Part shown: one piece after another, positions 59,201 through 64,000 of the stretch
Layout of the letters: the number at the start of each line of letters is the position of its first letter
How positions within the stretch are numbered: position 1 is the stretch's first letter
Assembly (NCBI GenBank): GCA_964036275.1
Contig: OZ038435.1
Location: 682,001-746,000 of the forward strand
DNA: 64,000 bases
Source of the DNA: Litoditis marina
Taxonomy: Eukaryota > Nematoda > Chromadorea > Rhabditida > Rhabditidae
Direction of reading: 5' to 3'
Position numbers and translations under genes: made by a program
The notes under the pieces: model-generated
What the model saw: the letters and a program-made list of their open reading frames with translations, nothing else
Databases searched by the model: none
What the model was told of the DNA's origin: nothing

Positions 59201-62200
59201 GTTCACTCTGTAACTTTGAAAATGTTGTATGGGCTATCTTAGGTTCTGCAGCCTGTGTGCCTATTGGCATAACATCAAGCAATAAAGAAGGGGACATGAA
59301 CATTTTCACTGTGACGCAACTTGACTTGGTTTATTTACATCCAGATATATTTTAATTTTTCAGTCCCTAATTGTGTATTCGTATGTGATTGGGTGTTTTG
59401 AAATCATTTTCGCACTTCTATAGGCTATTTTGAGCATACCCCGTACGCAACTCCCCTATCGGTGTCATTACGTAAGCCGCTTTTCTGAGAAAACAAAGCA
59501 AGATAGGAATATAAAAGTATATATTTTTGATAATGGTTTTTCATTTGCCATAGGGTCAGTTTGATAACTCAAGAGTCAAAATTGAAGCGATACGGATTCT
59601 TTAAGATACACGTGGTGCAACACCTATGAAGCGCCTATTTTATGCTCAATGTCATTTATACTGTATCTGTATCGCCCAAGTTTGAGCTGTAGTTTGATCG
59701 ATCAAACATTACAGTTTCTTAACGATGTTCGGAAGTGTTCTGATCAGAATACAAACCGGACAAAATACAAACCAACATTCTCGAAAATAAAATTTACTCT
59801 GACTTGAATTCGAAACTCACCGTGTGTAATTTTCCAGGCGAGACTACGACGAAAGGTATAGGGAAGGATCGCGAGATAGGAGAGACGAGTACTACCGAGA
59901 CAGAGAGGATGAGGAGTACCGGGAAAAGTACCGGGACCGGTACGAGAGAGAGTACGAGCGAAGAGACGACCGACGGGAGGAGCGACGAGACGAGAGAAGA
60001 GATGAGAGACGGGAAGAGAGGCGAGACTACGAGAGACGAGGGCACGACTATGGACGAGACGACGAGCGACACCGGTCAGTTCTGTTATGTAACTGACTTC
60101 TCGAGGGTTCAGCTCTTCCAAGCATTTGTGGCTTTGTTTGTAGTTTATCTCGTTGCTTATCGGTTGAACAGGGAAAATTATGGCAGATATCGAGATCAAA
60201 CTACAAGAAATATTTAGTTACTTCCTGTATAAAAGTCCTCACTCAACTATTACCTCCATGAAATCGCAGTAATCGACGATTTTCAGTTTGGAGTGACTAA
60301 GACTTAGACAAATTTGAAGTTTGATTCTGATTATTATCTCATAGTTTACTTACGTGGTGCGCACGAACTGAGTATATAAATATATACACGTGAGAAATGT
60401 GGAGCAAATTAGACAATAAAATAGCGGAATAATGATAATTTTCAATTTTATTACGTTCTCAGACGAGACAGACGAGAAGATGGATACCGGGAAGAAAGAG
60501 GTCACGAACAACACCCACAGACGTCCGCGAGATACGATCAACAGGTAAACCCCCCTTCACTCATACTTTGACTTCCACAGTATACGTTAACATTTCTTCA
60601 TGATGAGATACTTAGAATTGCATAGTGTCGGTTCATTTCTTTGAAACAGAACTGAAGTTATGAATCAAAAAAAACTTCGAATAGAACACAAAAAATTTCG
60701 AAACTCAATAACGGACCCATAAAGTTTTTGCTTTCCACAAATGCCAAATACAGTTATTGTTTACGATCAAATGCATCTAATTGCAATTTACAGGCGTCTG
60801 GTGCTCCCCCACTGCTGCAGCATGGCTCCTCAGGGCAATTGGGACACGGTTCTGGGCATCAAATGGGCCAGCTGGGACAACAGATGGGACAGGTGAAAAC
60901 GTCCCTAACTGAGCAAAATGAATAGTTTGGTTGTAGTTTGGTCTCAGCCAGGCTAAAGTATGACAGATAAACTTCAAACGGGCGTTCTGAACGCAGTTTG
61001 CTACACTAACTTCATAATTACAATTCAGATCAGTTTTTGGTACCTGCCTGCTTTATATACAAGTTGATGGAACGTATTTTCGCGCCCCATCCGGTGTTTT
61101 CCTGTACGATGTACCGAAATTATTTAACAAACAAAAGGGAACAATAATATATTTGATGCTAAAAGACAACTGTTTTTTCTCCACTAATTTTACATTTTGC
61201 AGATGCAAGTCTCGTCCATGCTCCCAACCACCGCTCCGCCCCAAATGGGTCAAATGGGTTCGTCTCTGGGCCAGCTGGCTCAAATGGGACAAATGAGCCA
61301 GATGGGGCAGTCAATGAACGTCCAGGGCATGCCCGGACCATTACTAAACGATACTGGGTTAGTGTTATAGTTATTTAATAAGTTTTTTGTTGAAATAAGA
61401 GGAAAGTGTATGTTTAAACTTCGTGCATATTTCAAATTCATCCTATGAAACACCATACTGCAATAATAATGTGGAACGACGACAGCGTACTTGACTTTTC
61501 ATGTGTTCCACATTGTACGTGACCAACAGTTCACGTGTGTTTCACGAGAGTGTTACGTATTTCACGTATATTGTACTTCACGTGTGTTTTACGTGTACGA
61601 GAAGTTCAGTTTCAGTATGAACGGTATGTCGCAGCGCAAGATGGTGGCCAAGTTCGACTACGACTCGCGCCAGCTCAGTCCGAATGTGGACGCCGAGCAG
61701 GTCAGTTTTTTTTTTCTGTCTTGATAGCTTCATCTTTCTTCCTCTTTCTTTCTCTCTATCTCTATCGCTTTTTCCCTCCCTCACATAAAGTCAGAGTTTT
61801 TCTGTATTTTCAGACTGGAAACAAAGCATGTATGAAAACTGCACTTTGTGTTTGTCTTTGATTTATATGCATTTTTTTGTGTCCAGGTGGAGTTGTCGTT
61901 CCGTCAGGGTGACATCATCACGGTGTTCGGGGAGATGGACGAGGACGGCTTCTACATGGGAGAGCTGGGCGGCGTCAAGGGACTCGTACCCTCCAACTTC
62001 TTACAGGTAATAATAATAGGTTTAATCCACAAACATCACATACATGTTGTTTGATAACTTATCACGGAAATAACCTTTGAAGCGCATAGGGAGGGGTTTA
62101 TAACACTTCCGTCTTCTGAGATGCGGAGATGGTCCGAAGTTCAGGGGACTCTCACGTACTTTACTGTGAAGAAAGGGGTGCATTTACAATGACCTAGTAG

Positions 62201-63440
62201 TCACGTGAACGTTGAACATCTTCAAAAAATCTTCACTCGGTTCATTGGGGGCTAATTCTCATTGAAATATACTGTTTAGTTTGAGACAGACCATGAGTTG
62301 TAGTTTGATATATAAACATAGATAGAGATCAAACCACAAACACCTTACTCTATACTAGTTGTATTTGCAGTCCTCTCCGTTGAACCAACTCGGTCCGGCT
62401 CAGCCGTCGGAGCCTATGATCCGGAAAGGAGTCGCCTTCTCCGACGGACAGCCGCCCGTACGGAAAACCGCTCCGGTACGACAGGTGAGGGGTTATTTTT
62501 GTAATTATATATGAATAAAATGAAAAAGATAGAAGATTCTTATAACATATAGTTTCTTTTTCAGCCCAAAGTTACTGCACTCTACGAAATAACTTCTGTA
62601 ATAGTTTCTTTTAAATATGAAGAAACTGAGCATTTTGAGAACACATTTCTACACCAACTCTGAGAACACATATCTCGAAAATCATTTCGACGGTTCATCA
62701 AACCTTATTCGAAACATGTGTGCAATATGACACGAGAAAACTGATCATAAAAATGTGCATTGTGAATCTTCCACACCAACTACAACTTACCCTAAAATAA
62801 ACTTCATTTCAGTAGTACAACTTACCCTAAAACAAACATTTGGGTAATGGCGTACAATTTATATCAGTTTTTCTCATTTCTATTCTTTTAAACTGTAACT
62901 ATTTTTACCAGAGCTTTAATTTTCATTTGTTTCAGTCCTCGCAGACTTCCGCCTCATCGGCGGCACCGGCCGGAAAACCGACGGTGAAGAAGTCAACCGC
63001 CGGTCAACCCGGAAAGACGCTGGCCAAGAAGACGAGCGACGTCGGAAAGAATCCGAATGTACGCAAAACGTCGACGGCCGTCAAAAAGAGCGACTCCAGC
63101 GTCAAGGTACGGCCATATTTACATGCAATCAGGTTATTTATGTACAACACTGTTGGATCAAAATCAACCGATTTGATTTGAATGCAACCACAATCACTCC
63201 AAATAATCGAAAAAACATCACTCTACAGAAAGTCTTTGCATCTCTGCGTTGAACACGCTTTCGCGCCTATTTCACTAAAAATGGGAATAAAATTCATTTT
63301 CACATCTTTGATTGGTCATACTCTGGACACTGCAATGTAAATTGAACTGATGTGCATTGTGGGGTTCCAGAAAACATGAAATTTAAAAGTCATTCTACTG
63401 AACCTTAAATAATGAAAAGTTGTGATTGCAGAAGAAGTGA
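31862..63440 (+). CDS. RIMBP: RIM-binding protein (active-zone scaffold), 26 coding exons, about 1227 aa
   Basis: RIM-binding proteins tether voltage-gated calcium channels to RIM at presynaptic release sites through SH3 binding to proline-rich motifs. Exons: 31862-32214, 33358-33458, 34055-34213, 36797-36948, 37418-37532, 39566-39714, 48641-48764, 49932-50108, 51626-51719, 52005-52128, 52832-53050, 53486-53644, 55257-55366, 55882-56004, 57721-57814, 58198-58350, 58843-59048, 59838-60074, 60463-60544, 60794-60892, 61203-61357, 61616-61700, 61887-62006, 62371-62484, 62936-63106, 63432-63440. All phases fit. SH3-I 56-118; FN3 205-293, 294-384, 385-475; SH3-II 720-785; charged tract 860-965; SH3-III 1066-1130. 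The N-terminal coiled coils of vertebrate forms are absent. A TAG lies in frame 30 bases before ATG 31862, but an acceptor-like CCCACAG at 31878 means upstream exons may exist. Exon 13 could begin at 55257 or 55260. Confidence 0.93.
33358..34213 (+). other. RIMBP: RIMBP exons 2-3: linker before FN3
   Basis: Exon 2 (33358-33458) encodes [18 protein letters not shown], and exon 3 (34055-34213) encodes a proline-containing linker ending [14 protein letters not shown]. No fold is recognised. If exon 2 were skipped, exon 3 could instead begin at 34035 (CCATAG) and still keep frame with exon 1, giving [14 protein letters not shown]. Exon 2 may therefore be alternatively used. Confidence 0.7.
34715..34870. 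repeat. CT-rich tract in RIMBP intron 3
   Basis: A (CT)n run at about 34715-34738, followed by further TCTC-rich sequence. Similar pyrimidine tracts lie in RIMBP introns at 38480-38670 and 49310-49510. A purine-rich tract in the opposite sense is at 57220-57440. Confidence 0.85.
35490..35830. repeat. Degenerate tandem repeat in RIMBP intron 3
   Basis: Words GAACACCATC, CTTGTACTG, ACCTTGAACAT-like and TTCAGTAACTTGTGGA recur in the same order about three times with units near 85-115 bases (for example from 35505, 35673 and 35789). AATGTACCACCGA occurs at both ends. It is an eroded minisatellite and non-coding. Confidence 0.6.
36099..36195. repeat. Fragment of the CCATCCTGCGTCTCC foldback family
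   Basis: The right half ends GACGCTGGATGGGATGAAGG, as in the complete copy at 53772-53888. The left half is diverged (TTCATTCCAACCTGAGCTC). It lies in RIMBP intron 3. Confidence 0.6.
36547..36571 (+). pseudogene. Partial duplicate of RIMBP exon 4 start, with its acceptor
   Basis: CTTTCCAG followed by TCTGTTGTCCCCGCGAGTTG at 36547 repeats the start of true exon 4 (CTTTCCAG, then TCCCGTGTCCCCGCGAGTTG at 36797), 250 bases upstream in the same intron. The match covers 25 bases with three differences and then stops. Read in the exon 4 frame it gives CCPRELVVF and then TGA. Its acceptor is intact, so it could act as a decoy or poison exon. Confidence 0.8.
36797..37532 (+). other. RIMBP: RIMBP exons 4-5: first FN3 domain
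   Basis: [21 protein letters not shown], then the loop [18 protein letters not shown] and, in exon 5, [21 protein letters not shown] and [13 protein letters not shown]. The Trp, Tyr and core strand pattern is that of fibronectin type III and matches the family segment PYPRKITLVKQLAKSVIVGW. The domain is split by one phase-0 intron between strands. Confidence 0.9.
38219..38348 (+). mobile_element. SACGT-type MITE, copy 3
   Basis: Runs from CACTAGAAATGAATTTAATA to CTGACTAACAGTATA in RIMBP intron 5. A 280-residue plus-strand open frame across it and the following CT-rich tract is a by-product. Confidence 0.75.
38480..38670. repeat. CT-rich low-complexity tract
   Basis: Imperfect (TC)n with CCCTC and TTTC interruptions in RIMBP intron 5. 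It produces spurious Ser/Leu-rich frames on the plus strand and Arg/Glu-rich frames on the minus strand. Confidence 0.9.
39204..39337 (+). mobile_element. SACGT-type MITE, copy 4
   Basis: From ACTAGAAGTAAATTGAATAG to GTTGACTGACAGTATAT in RIMBP intron 5. The interior GAGGCATCGTGCACTTTATC matches the other copies. It lies about 230 bases upstream of exon 6. Confidence 0.8.
39769..39789 (+). repeat. Duplicate of the RIMBP exon 6 end and donor
   Basis: CCGTATTCCAGATACGTCAC at 39769 repeats CCGTATTCCAGGTACGTTAC (39704-39723), which spans the exon 6 end and its GT donor, 65 bases downstream. The donor G has become A, so this copy cannot serve as a GT donor. Confidence 0.65.
41196..41307. mobile_element. 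Foldback MITE with perfect 12-bp ends
   Basis: GACGATTATGTG (41196-41207) and CACATAATCGTC (41296-41307) are exact reverse complements. The centre TTTAAACTGCAATTG / TATTGCAGTTTAAA pairs again around a short loop, so the whole 112 bases fold into a long, interrupted hairpin. It is the sister of 9328-9430. It lies in RIMBP intron 6. Confidence 0.85.
42198..42338 (-). mobile_element. SACGT-type MITE, copy 5
   Basis: The orientation is opposite to copy 1. It contains AGCAGAACTCAGAAACGTGC and ends TTCAATTTACTTCTAGTATAC. One end is rearranged, with a duplicated GTCACGTGAA. It lies in RIMBP intron 6. Confidence 0.7.
43601..43706 (-). mobile_element. SACGT-type MITE, copy 6, truncated
   Basis: It starts TATACTGTTATCAATTGCAC and carries the AACTTAGATACGTGCAATGG interior, but breaks off after AGAATGCTAACCTTGGCATA before the second end. 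It lies in RIMBP intron 6. Confidence 0.7.
45071..45215. repeat. Dispersed repeat, copy 1 (partner at 48785-48915)
   Basis: CGACGATAGAGTGTGCAGGT, CTCATTGACTTG and CTCGCTTTTGTAGCTGGC recur in the same order at 48785-48915. Copies are clearly diverged. It lies in RIMBP intron 6, and no coding is seen. Confidence 0.7.
47004..47123. repeat. CCATCCTGCGTCTCC foldback element, copy
   Basis: From CACCTTCACCCATCCTACGT through the inner hairpin CTCACATCCCGCCGGGATGTGAG to GACGCCGGATGGGATAAAGG. The outer arms pair imperfectly and the inner 10-bp stem is perfect. A complete copy with perfect outer arms is at 53772-53888. It lies in RIMBP intron 6. Confidence 0.75.
48785..48915. repeat. Dispersed repeat, copy 2
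   Basis: Begins about 20 bases after RIMBP exon 7. It matches 45071-45215 through GAGTGTGCAGGTCAGAG, CTCATTGACTTGCATGC and CTCGCTTTGAAGCTGGC. It is immediately followed by a TGTAGTTCGATCTCG inverted repeat (48945-49001) and a foldback fragment (49064-49175). Confidence 0.7.
49064..49175. repeat. CCATCCTGCGTCTCC foldback element, diverged copy
   Basis: CCCAACCTGCGTCTCCTCAA, ACATACGCTATTTCTCTGC and CACATCCCGCCGGG match the family. The right arm is mutated (GATGGATGGAAAG). It lies in RIMBP intron 7. Confidence 0.65.
49310..49510. repeat. Pyrimidine-rich tract
   Basis: TTTCTC/TCTCTC-rich low-complexity sequence in RIMBP intron 7, with no other feature. Confidence 0.9.
49932..51719 (+). other. 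RIMBP: RIMBP exons 8-9: third FN3 domain
   Basis: Exon 8 (49932-50108) encodes [30 protein letters not shown] and [19 protein letters not shown]. Exon 9 (51626-51719) encodes [20 protein letters not shown]. It matches the family order PPAPPQDVTVQ, RVSWRPP, YGVYAKGQRVAEV, LTVRT. Exon 8 is strongly GC-rich. The phase-1 boundary after QDTG is where the mini-exon copy would be inserted. Confidence 0.9.
50170..50217 (+). other. RIMBP: Candidate 48-nt alternative mini-exon, duplicate of the exon 8 end
   Basis: After an acceptor TTTCAAG, 48 bases encode [17 protein letters not shown] in phase 1 and end at the donor ACGG|GTAATAG, which is the same as the exon 8 donor ACTG|GTAATAG 109 bases earlier. 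Over the final 31 bases (AAG to G) the two differ at five positions, all third codon positions and all synonymous. The mini-exon is symmetric (phase 1 to phase 1), so inclusion keeps the frame and would double the [15 protein letters not shown] strand region of the third FN3. It could also be an unused relic. Confidence 0.6.
52325..52662. repeat. 338-bp dispersed repeat, copy 1
   Basis: Almost collinear with 59268-59605. Shared words include GGACATGAACATTTTCACTG, GACGCAACTTGACTTGG, CATACTCCGTACGCAACTCC and GGATTCTTTAA. Both copies have the same orientation and length, and both lie in RIMBP introns. No reading frame and no inverted ends are seen. Confidence 0.85.
53137..53338 (+). mobile_element. 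tRNA-derived SINE, good copy
   Basis: The head GGGCCGAGTGGTCGACTGGT fits a tRNA A-box, and GGTTCGACCCCACTCGGC fits a B-box with T-arm pairing. It is followed by CCGCATGAGCTGGTAATAAC, a 14-base C run and a tail TTGAATTGAATAAAAAAAG. This is the order head, body, A-rich tail of a SINE transcribed by RNA polymerase III. It lies in RIMBP intron 11, sense to the gene. A diverged copy is at 10010-10190. Confidence 0.8.
53772..53888. repeat. 117-bp foldback element with 21-bp perfect outer arms
   Basis: CACCTTCATCCCATCCTGCG plus T (53772-53792) is the exact reverse complement of 53868-53888. The inner part ATATCCCTGCGGGATGT forms a second stem. Copies at 47004-47123, 49064-49175 and 36099-36195 define a family. 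It lies in RIMBP intron 12. Confidence 0.85.
55257..56004 (+). other. RIMBP: RIMBP exons 13-14: linker before SH3-II
   Basis: Exon 13 encodes [20 protein letters not shown] and VLEMENR. Exon 14 encodes [42 protein letters not shown]. No fold is recognised. Both end in phase 2 and would be skipped together without loss of frame only if exon 12 joined a phase-0 exon. Confidence 0.75.
55525..55658 (-). mobile_element. SACGT-type MITE, copy 7
   Basis: From TATACTGTTAGTCAATTGCA to TTTTTCTTCTAGTATA, with the AGCAGAACTCAGAAACGTGC interior. Full length. It lies in RIMBP intron 13. Confidence 0.8.
57220..57440. repeat. Purine-rich (GA) tract
   Basis: AGAGAGAGA, GAAAAAGAAAGAGAG and similar words in RIMBP intron 14. 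The Ser/Leu-rich minus-strand frames of up to 143 residues here are artefacts. Confidence 0.9.
57494..57659. repeat. GTTAACC foldback element with 19-bp perfect arms
   Basis: GCCAGTTAACCGTTAACCA (57494-57512) is the exact reverse complement of TGGTTAACGGTTAACTGGC (57641-57659). The interior repeats TTAACCATTT and GGTTAAC. It ends only about 60 bases before RIMBP exon 15, so it may sit close to the branch-point region. Confidence 0.8.
57721..58350 (+). other. RIMBP: RIMBP exons 15-16: SH3 domain II
   Basis: [32 protein letters not shown] | [30 protein letters not shown]. This has the hallmark ALFDY, the acidic loop, DPDGFFHG and LVPSNMV of an SH3 domain and follows the family pattern ALYDYDPLTMSPN. 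It is followed by a basic linker [11 protein letters not shown]. Confidence 0.93.
59268..59605. repeat. 338-bp dispersed repeat, copy 2
   Basis: Partner of 52325-52662, in the same orientation, in RIMBP intron 17. The copies differ at scattered single bases, for example GGTTTATTTACATCC here against GGTTCCTTTACGTCC. Confidence 0.85.
60138..60207. repeat. TGTAGTTTGATCTCG inverted-repeat element, copy
   Basis: TTTGTAGTTTATCTCG is answered by CGAGATCAAACTACAA about 40 bases later. It lies in RIMBP intron 18, within 65 bases of the exon 18 donor. Confidence 0.7.
60794..61357 (+). other. RIMBP: RIMBP exons 20-21: Met/Gln/Gly-rich linker
   Basis: [13 protein letters not shown] (exon 20) and [35 protein letters not shown] (exon 21). 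Repeats of the type (M/L)GQ give a low-complexity, probably disordered linker before SH3-III. Exon 20 is 99 nt and phase 0-0, so skipping it would keep frame. Confidence 0.85.
61616..62006 (+). other. RIMBP: RIMBP exons 22-23: SH3 domain III
   Basis: [60 protein letters not shown]. This is a complete SH3, split by a phase-0 intron at the same structural place as in SH3-II (after the second strand region). Two acceptors are possible for exon 22 (61610 or 61616), both in frame. Confidence 0.93.
62298..62343. repeat. TGTAGTTTGAT inverted-repeat element, short copy
   Basis: TTGTAGTTTGATATA and GAGATCAAACCACAA arms with a very short middle, about 25 bases before RIMBP exon 24. Confidence 0.65.
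62371..63440 (+). other. RIMBP: RIMBP exons 24-26: basic C-terminal tail
   Basis: Exon 24 encodes [20 protein letters not shown]. Exon 25 encodes a Lys/Ser/Thr/Ala-rich stretch ([35 protein letters not shown]). Exon 26 supplies only KK and the stop TGA after TTGCAG. If the last intron were retained, the protein would end about 25 residues later at 63179 instead. Confidence 0.8.
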
Positions 63441-64000
63441 TACCTCCCGTGCCGAATCTCACTTGTTCCCGATGTCTTCCCGTCTTCTCAGATCAGCATT
63501 AATTTATTTATTATTCTATTTATTATGATATTATATTCAAATCTGGTATGGATTTGATCTCGTTGAAATGATGGTATAATTCACTATGTGCTATAATTTA
63601 TTATAATTATTGAATGTGTTATGAACTGAAGAGTAATTTAATAAAGTTTTATGATTGAGTTCTGTCTTGTTATAAGATCATATATAATAGGTGAAGTGAA
63701 AGTTGGACCATCTCAAGAAAACCTAAATAAAACTTTGAAAGAAACAAACGACCGTACAACCCAAAATGCAGACCGTACACTGCTATAGTGAGTGCCAAAC
63801 TTATAAACTTCTGTCTCTTGCCGGAATCCAGCCTGCAAGCAAAAGTTTCGTAGCAGGGCGCTAACCACTTCGCTATTAGAGCTTAGAGTCTGAAAGCTTT
63901 GGAATCGAAGAGATGTGTGCGTACACAGAGGAAAGTAAGATATACAGTACCCTCCCGCCTTTCCGTTGGCGACGACTATATTTGATCTGAGAAATTCATG
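63441..64000. other. RIMBP: RIMBP 3' UTR and downstream flank
   Basis: The AT-rich 3' UTR is followed by a poly(A) signal at 63640. Beyond it, no gene is seen. On the minus strand at 63829-63885, TAGCGAAGTGGTTAGCGC resembles a tRNA A-box and CTGGATTCCGG a degenerate B-box. The cloverleaf does not close (anticodon loop too long), so this is at most a tRNA-like relic or SINE head. Confidence 0.6.
63640..63645 (+). terminator. RIMBP: RIMBP poly(A) signal AATAAA
   Basis: AATAAAGTTTTATGATTGAG about 200 bases past the stop codon, followed by a T/G-rich stretch (TTCTGTCTTGTT), as expected for cleavage and polyadenylation. Confidence 0.7.

Larger units (their letters stand above)
58843..60544 (+). 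other. RIMBP: RIMBP exons 17-19: Arg/Asp/Glu/Tyr-rich tract
   Basis: Exon 17 ends [19 protein letters not shown]. Exon 18 is almost wholly R, D, E and Y ([40 protein letters not shown]). Exon 19 continues [17 protein letters not shown]. It is a mixed-charge, probably disordered or helical stretch of about 100 residues between SH3-II and SH3-III. I do not recall such a tract as a standard part of RIM-binding proteins, so it may be lineage-specific. Confidence 0.85.

Noticed and set aside
59804..60217. 137-residue Thr/Glu/Arg-rich plus-strand frame
   Set aside because: Out-of-frame reading of RIMBP exon 18. The exon frame chosen joins in phase to exons 17 and 19 and both splice sites are good.
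63829..63885. Possible tRNA gene on the minus strand
   Set aside because: The A-box-like part is good, but the anticodon loop is far too long, the B-box is degenerate and the acceptor stem does not close.

Overview
The window is metazoan nuclear DNA, most likely from a small invertebrate. Its genes are split into many short exons with canonical GT..AG introns. Exons are clearly richer in G and C than introns, and short inverted-repeat elements are abundant. No operons or bacterial signals are seen. Acceptors are mostly of the TTTCCAG / TTTGCAG kind. Both large genes exist across Bilateria, so the sequence alone does not fix the phylum; an ecdysozoan would fit, but this is only a guess.

Layout. 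Bases 1-978 are a 151-bp satellite array. From 979 to 9460 I see no gene, only repeats and anonymous sequence. Three genes follow. (1) A minus-strand seven-exon gene (15281 down to 9461) encodes a 285-residue C2H2 zinc-finger protein with two pairs of fingers in a spalt-like arrangement. (2) Head to head with it, a plus-strand fifteen-exon gene (17577-29311) encodes ALKBH8, the wobble-uridine tRNA enzyme, with an RRM, an AlkB-type oxygenase and a methyltransferase domain. Its last intron contains a nearly intact, recently inserted non-autonomous LTR retrotransposon (24083-28747). (3) On the same strand, a 26-exon gene (31862-63440) encodes a RIM-binding protein, the active-zone scaffold, in the order SH3, three FN3, proline/alanine/methionine-rich linker, SH3, Arg/Asp/Glu/Tyr-rich tract, Met/Gln/Gly-rich linker, SH3, basic tail. 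All exon phases in the three models join without a frame break. The ALKBH8 model needs one GC-AG intron.

The genes have no shared pathway: one is a likely nuclear DNA-binding protein, one a tRNA-modifying enzyme, one a synaptic scaffold. The most unusual signal is a set of short local duplications that straddle exon-intron boundaries in ALKBH8 and RIMBP. One is a 48-nt frame-preserving mini-exon whose differences from its parent are all synonymous over eleven codons. The non-coding DNA also holds several dispersed inverted-repeat families (MITE-like), a tRNA-derived SINE family and low-complexity purine/pyrimidine tracts.
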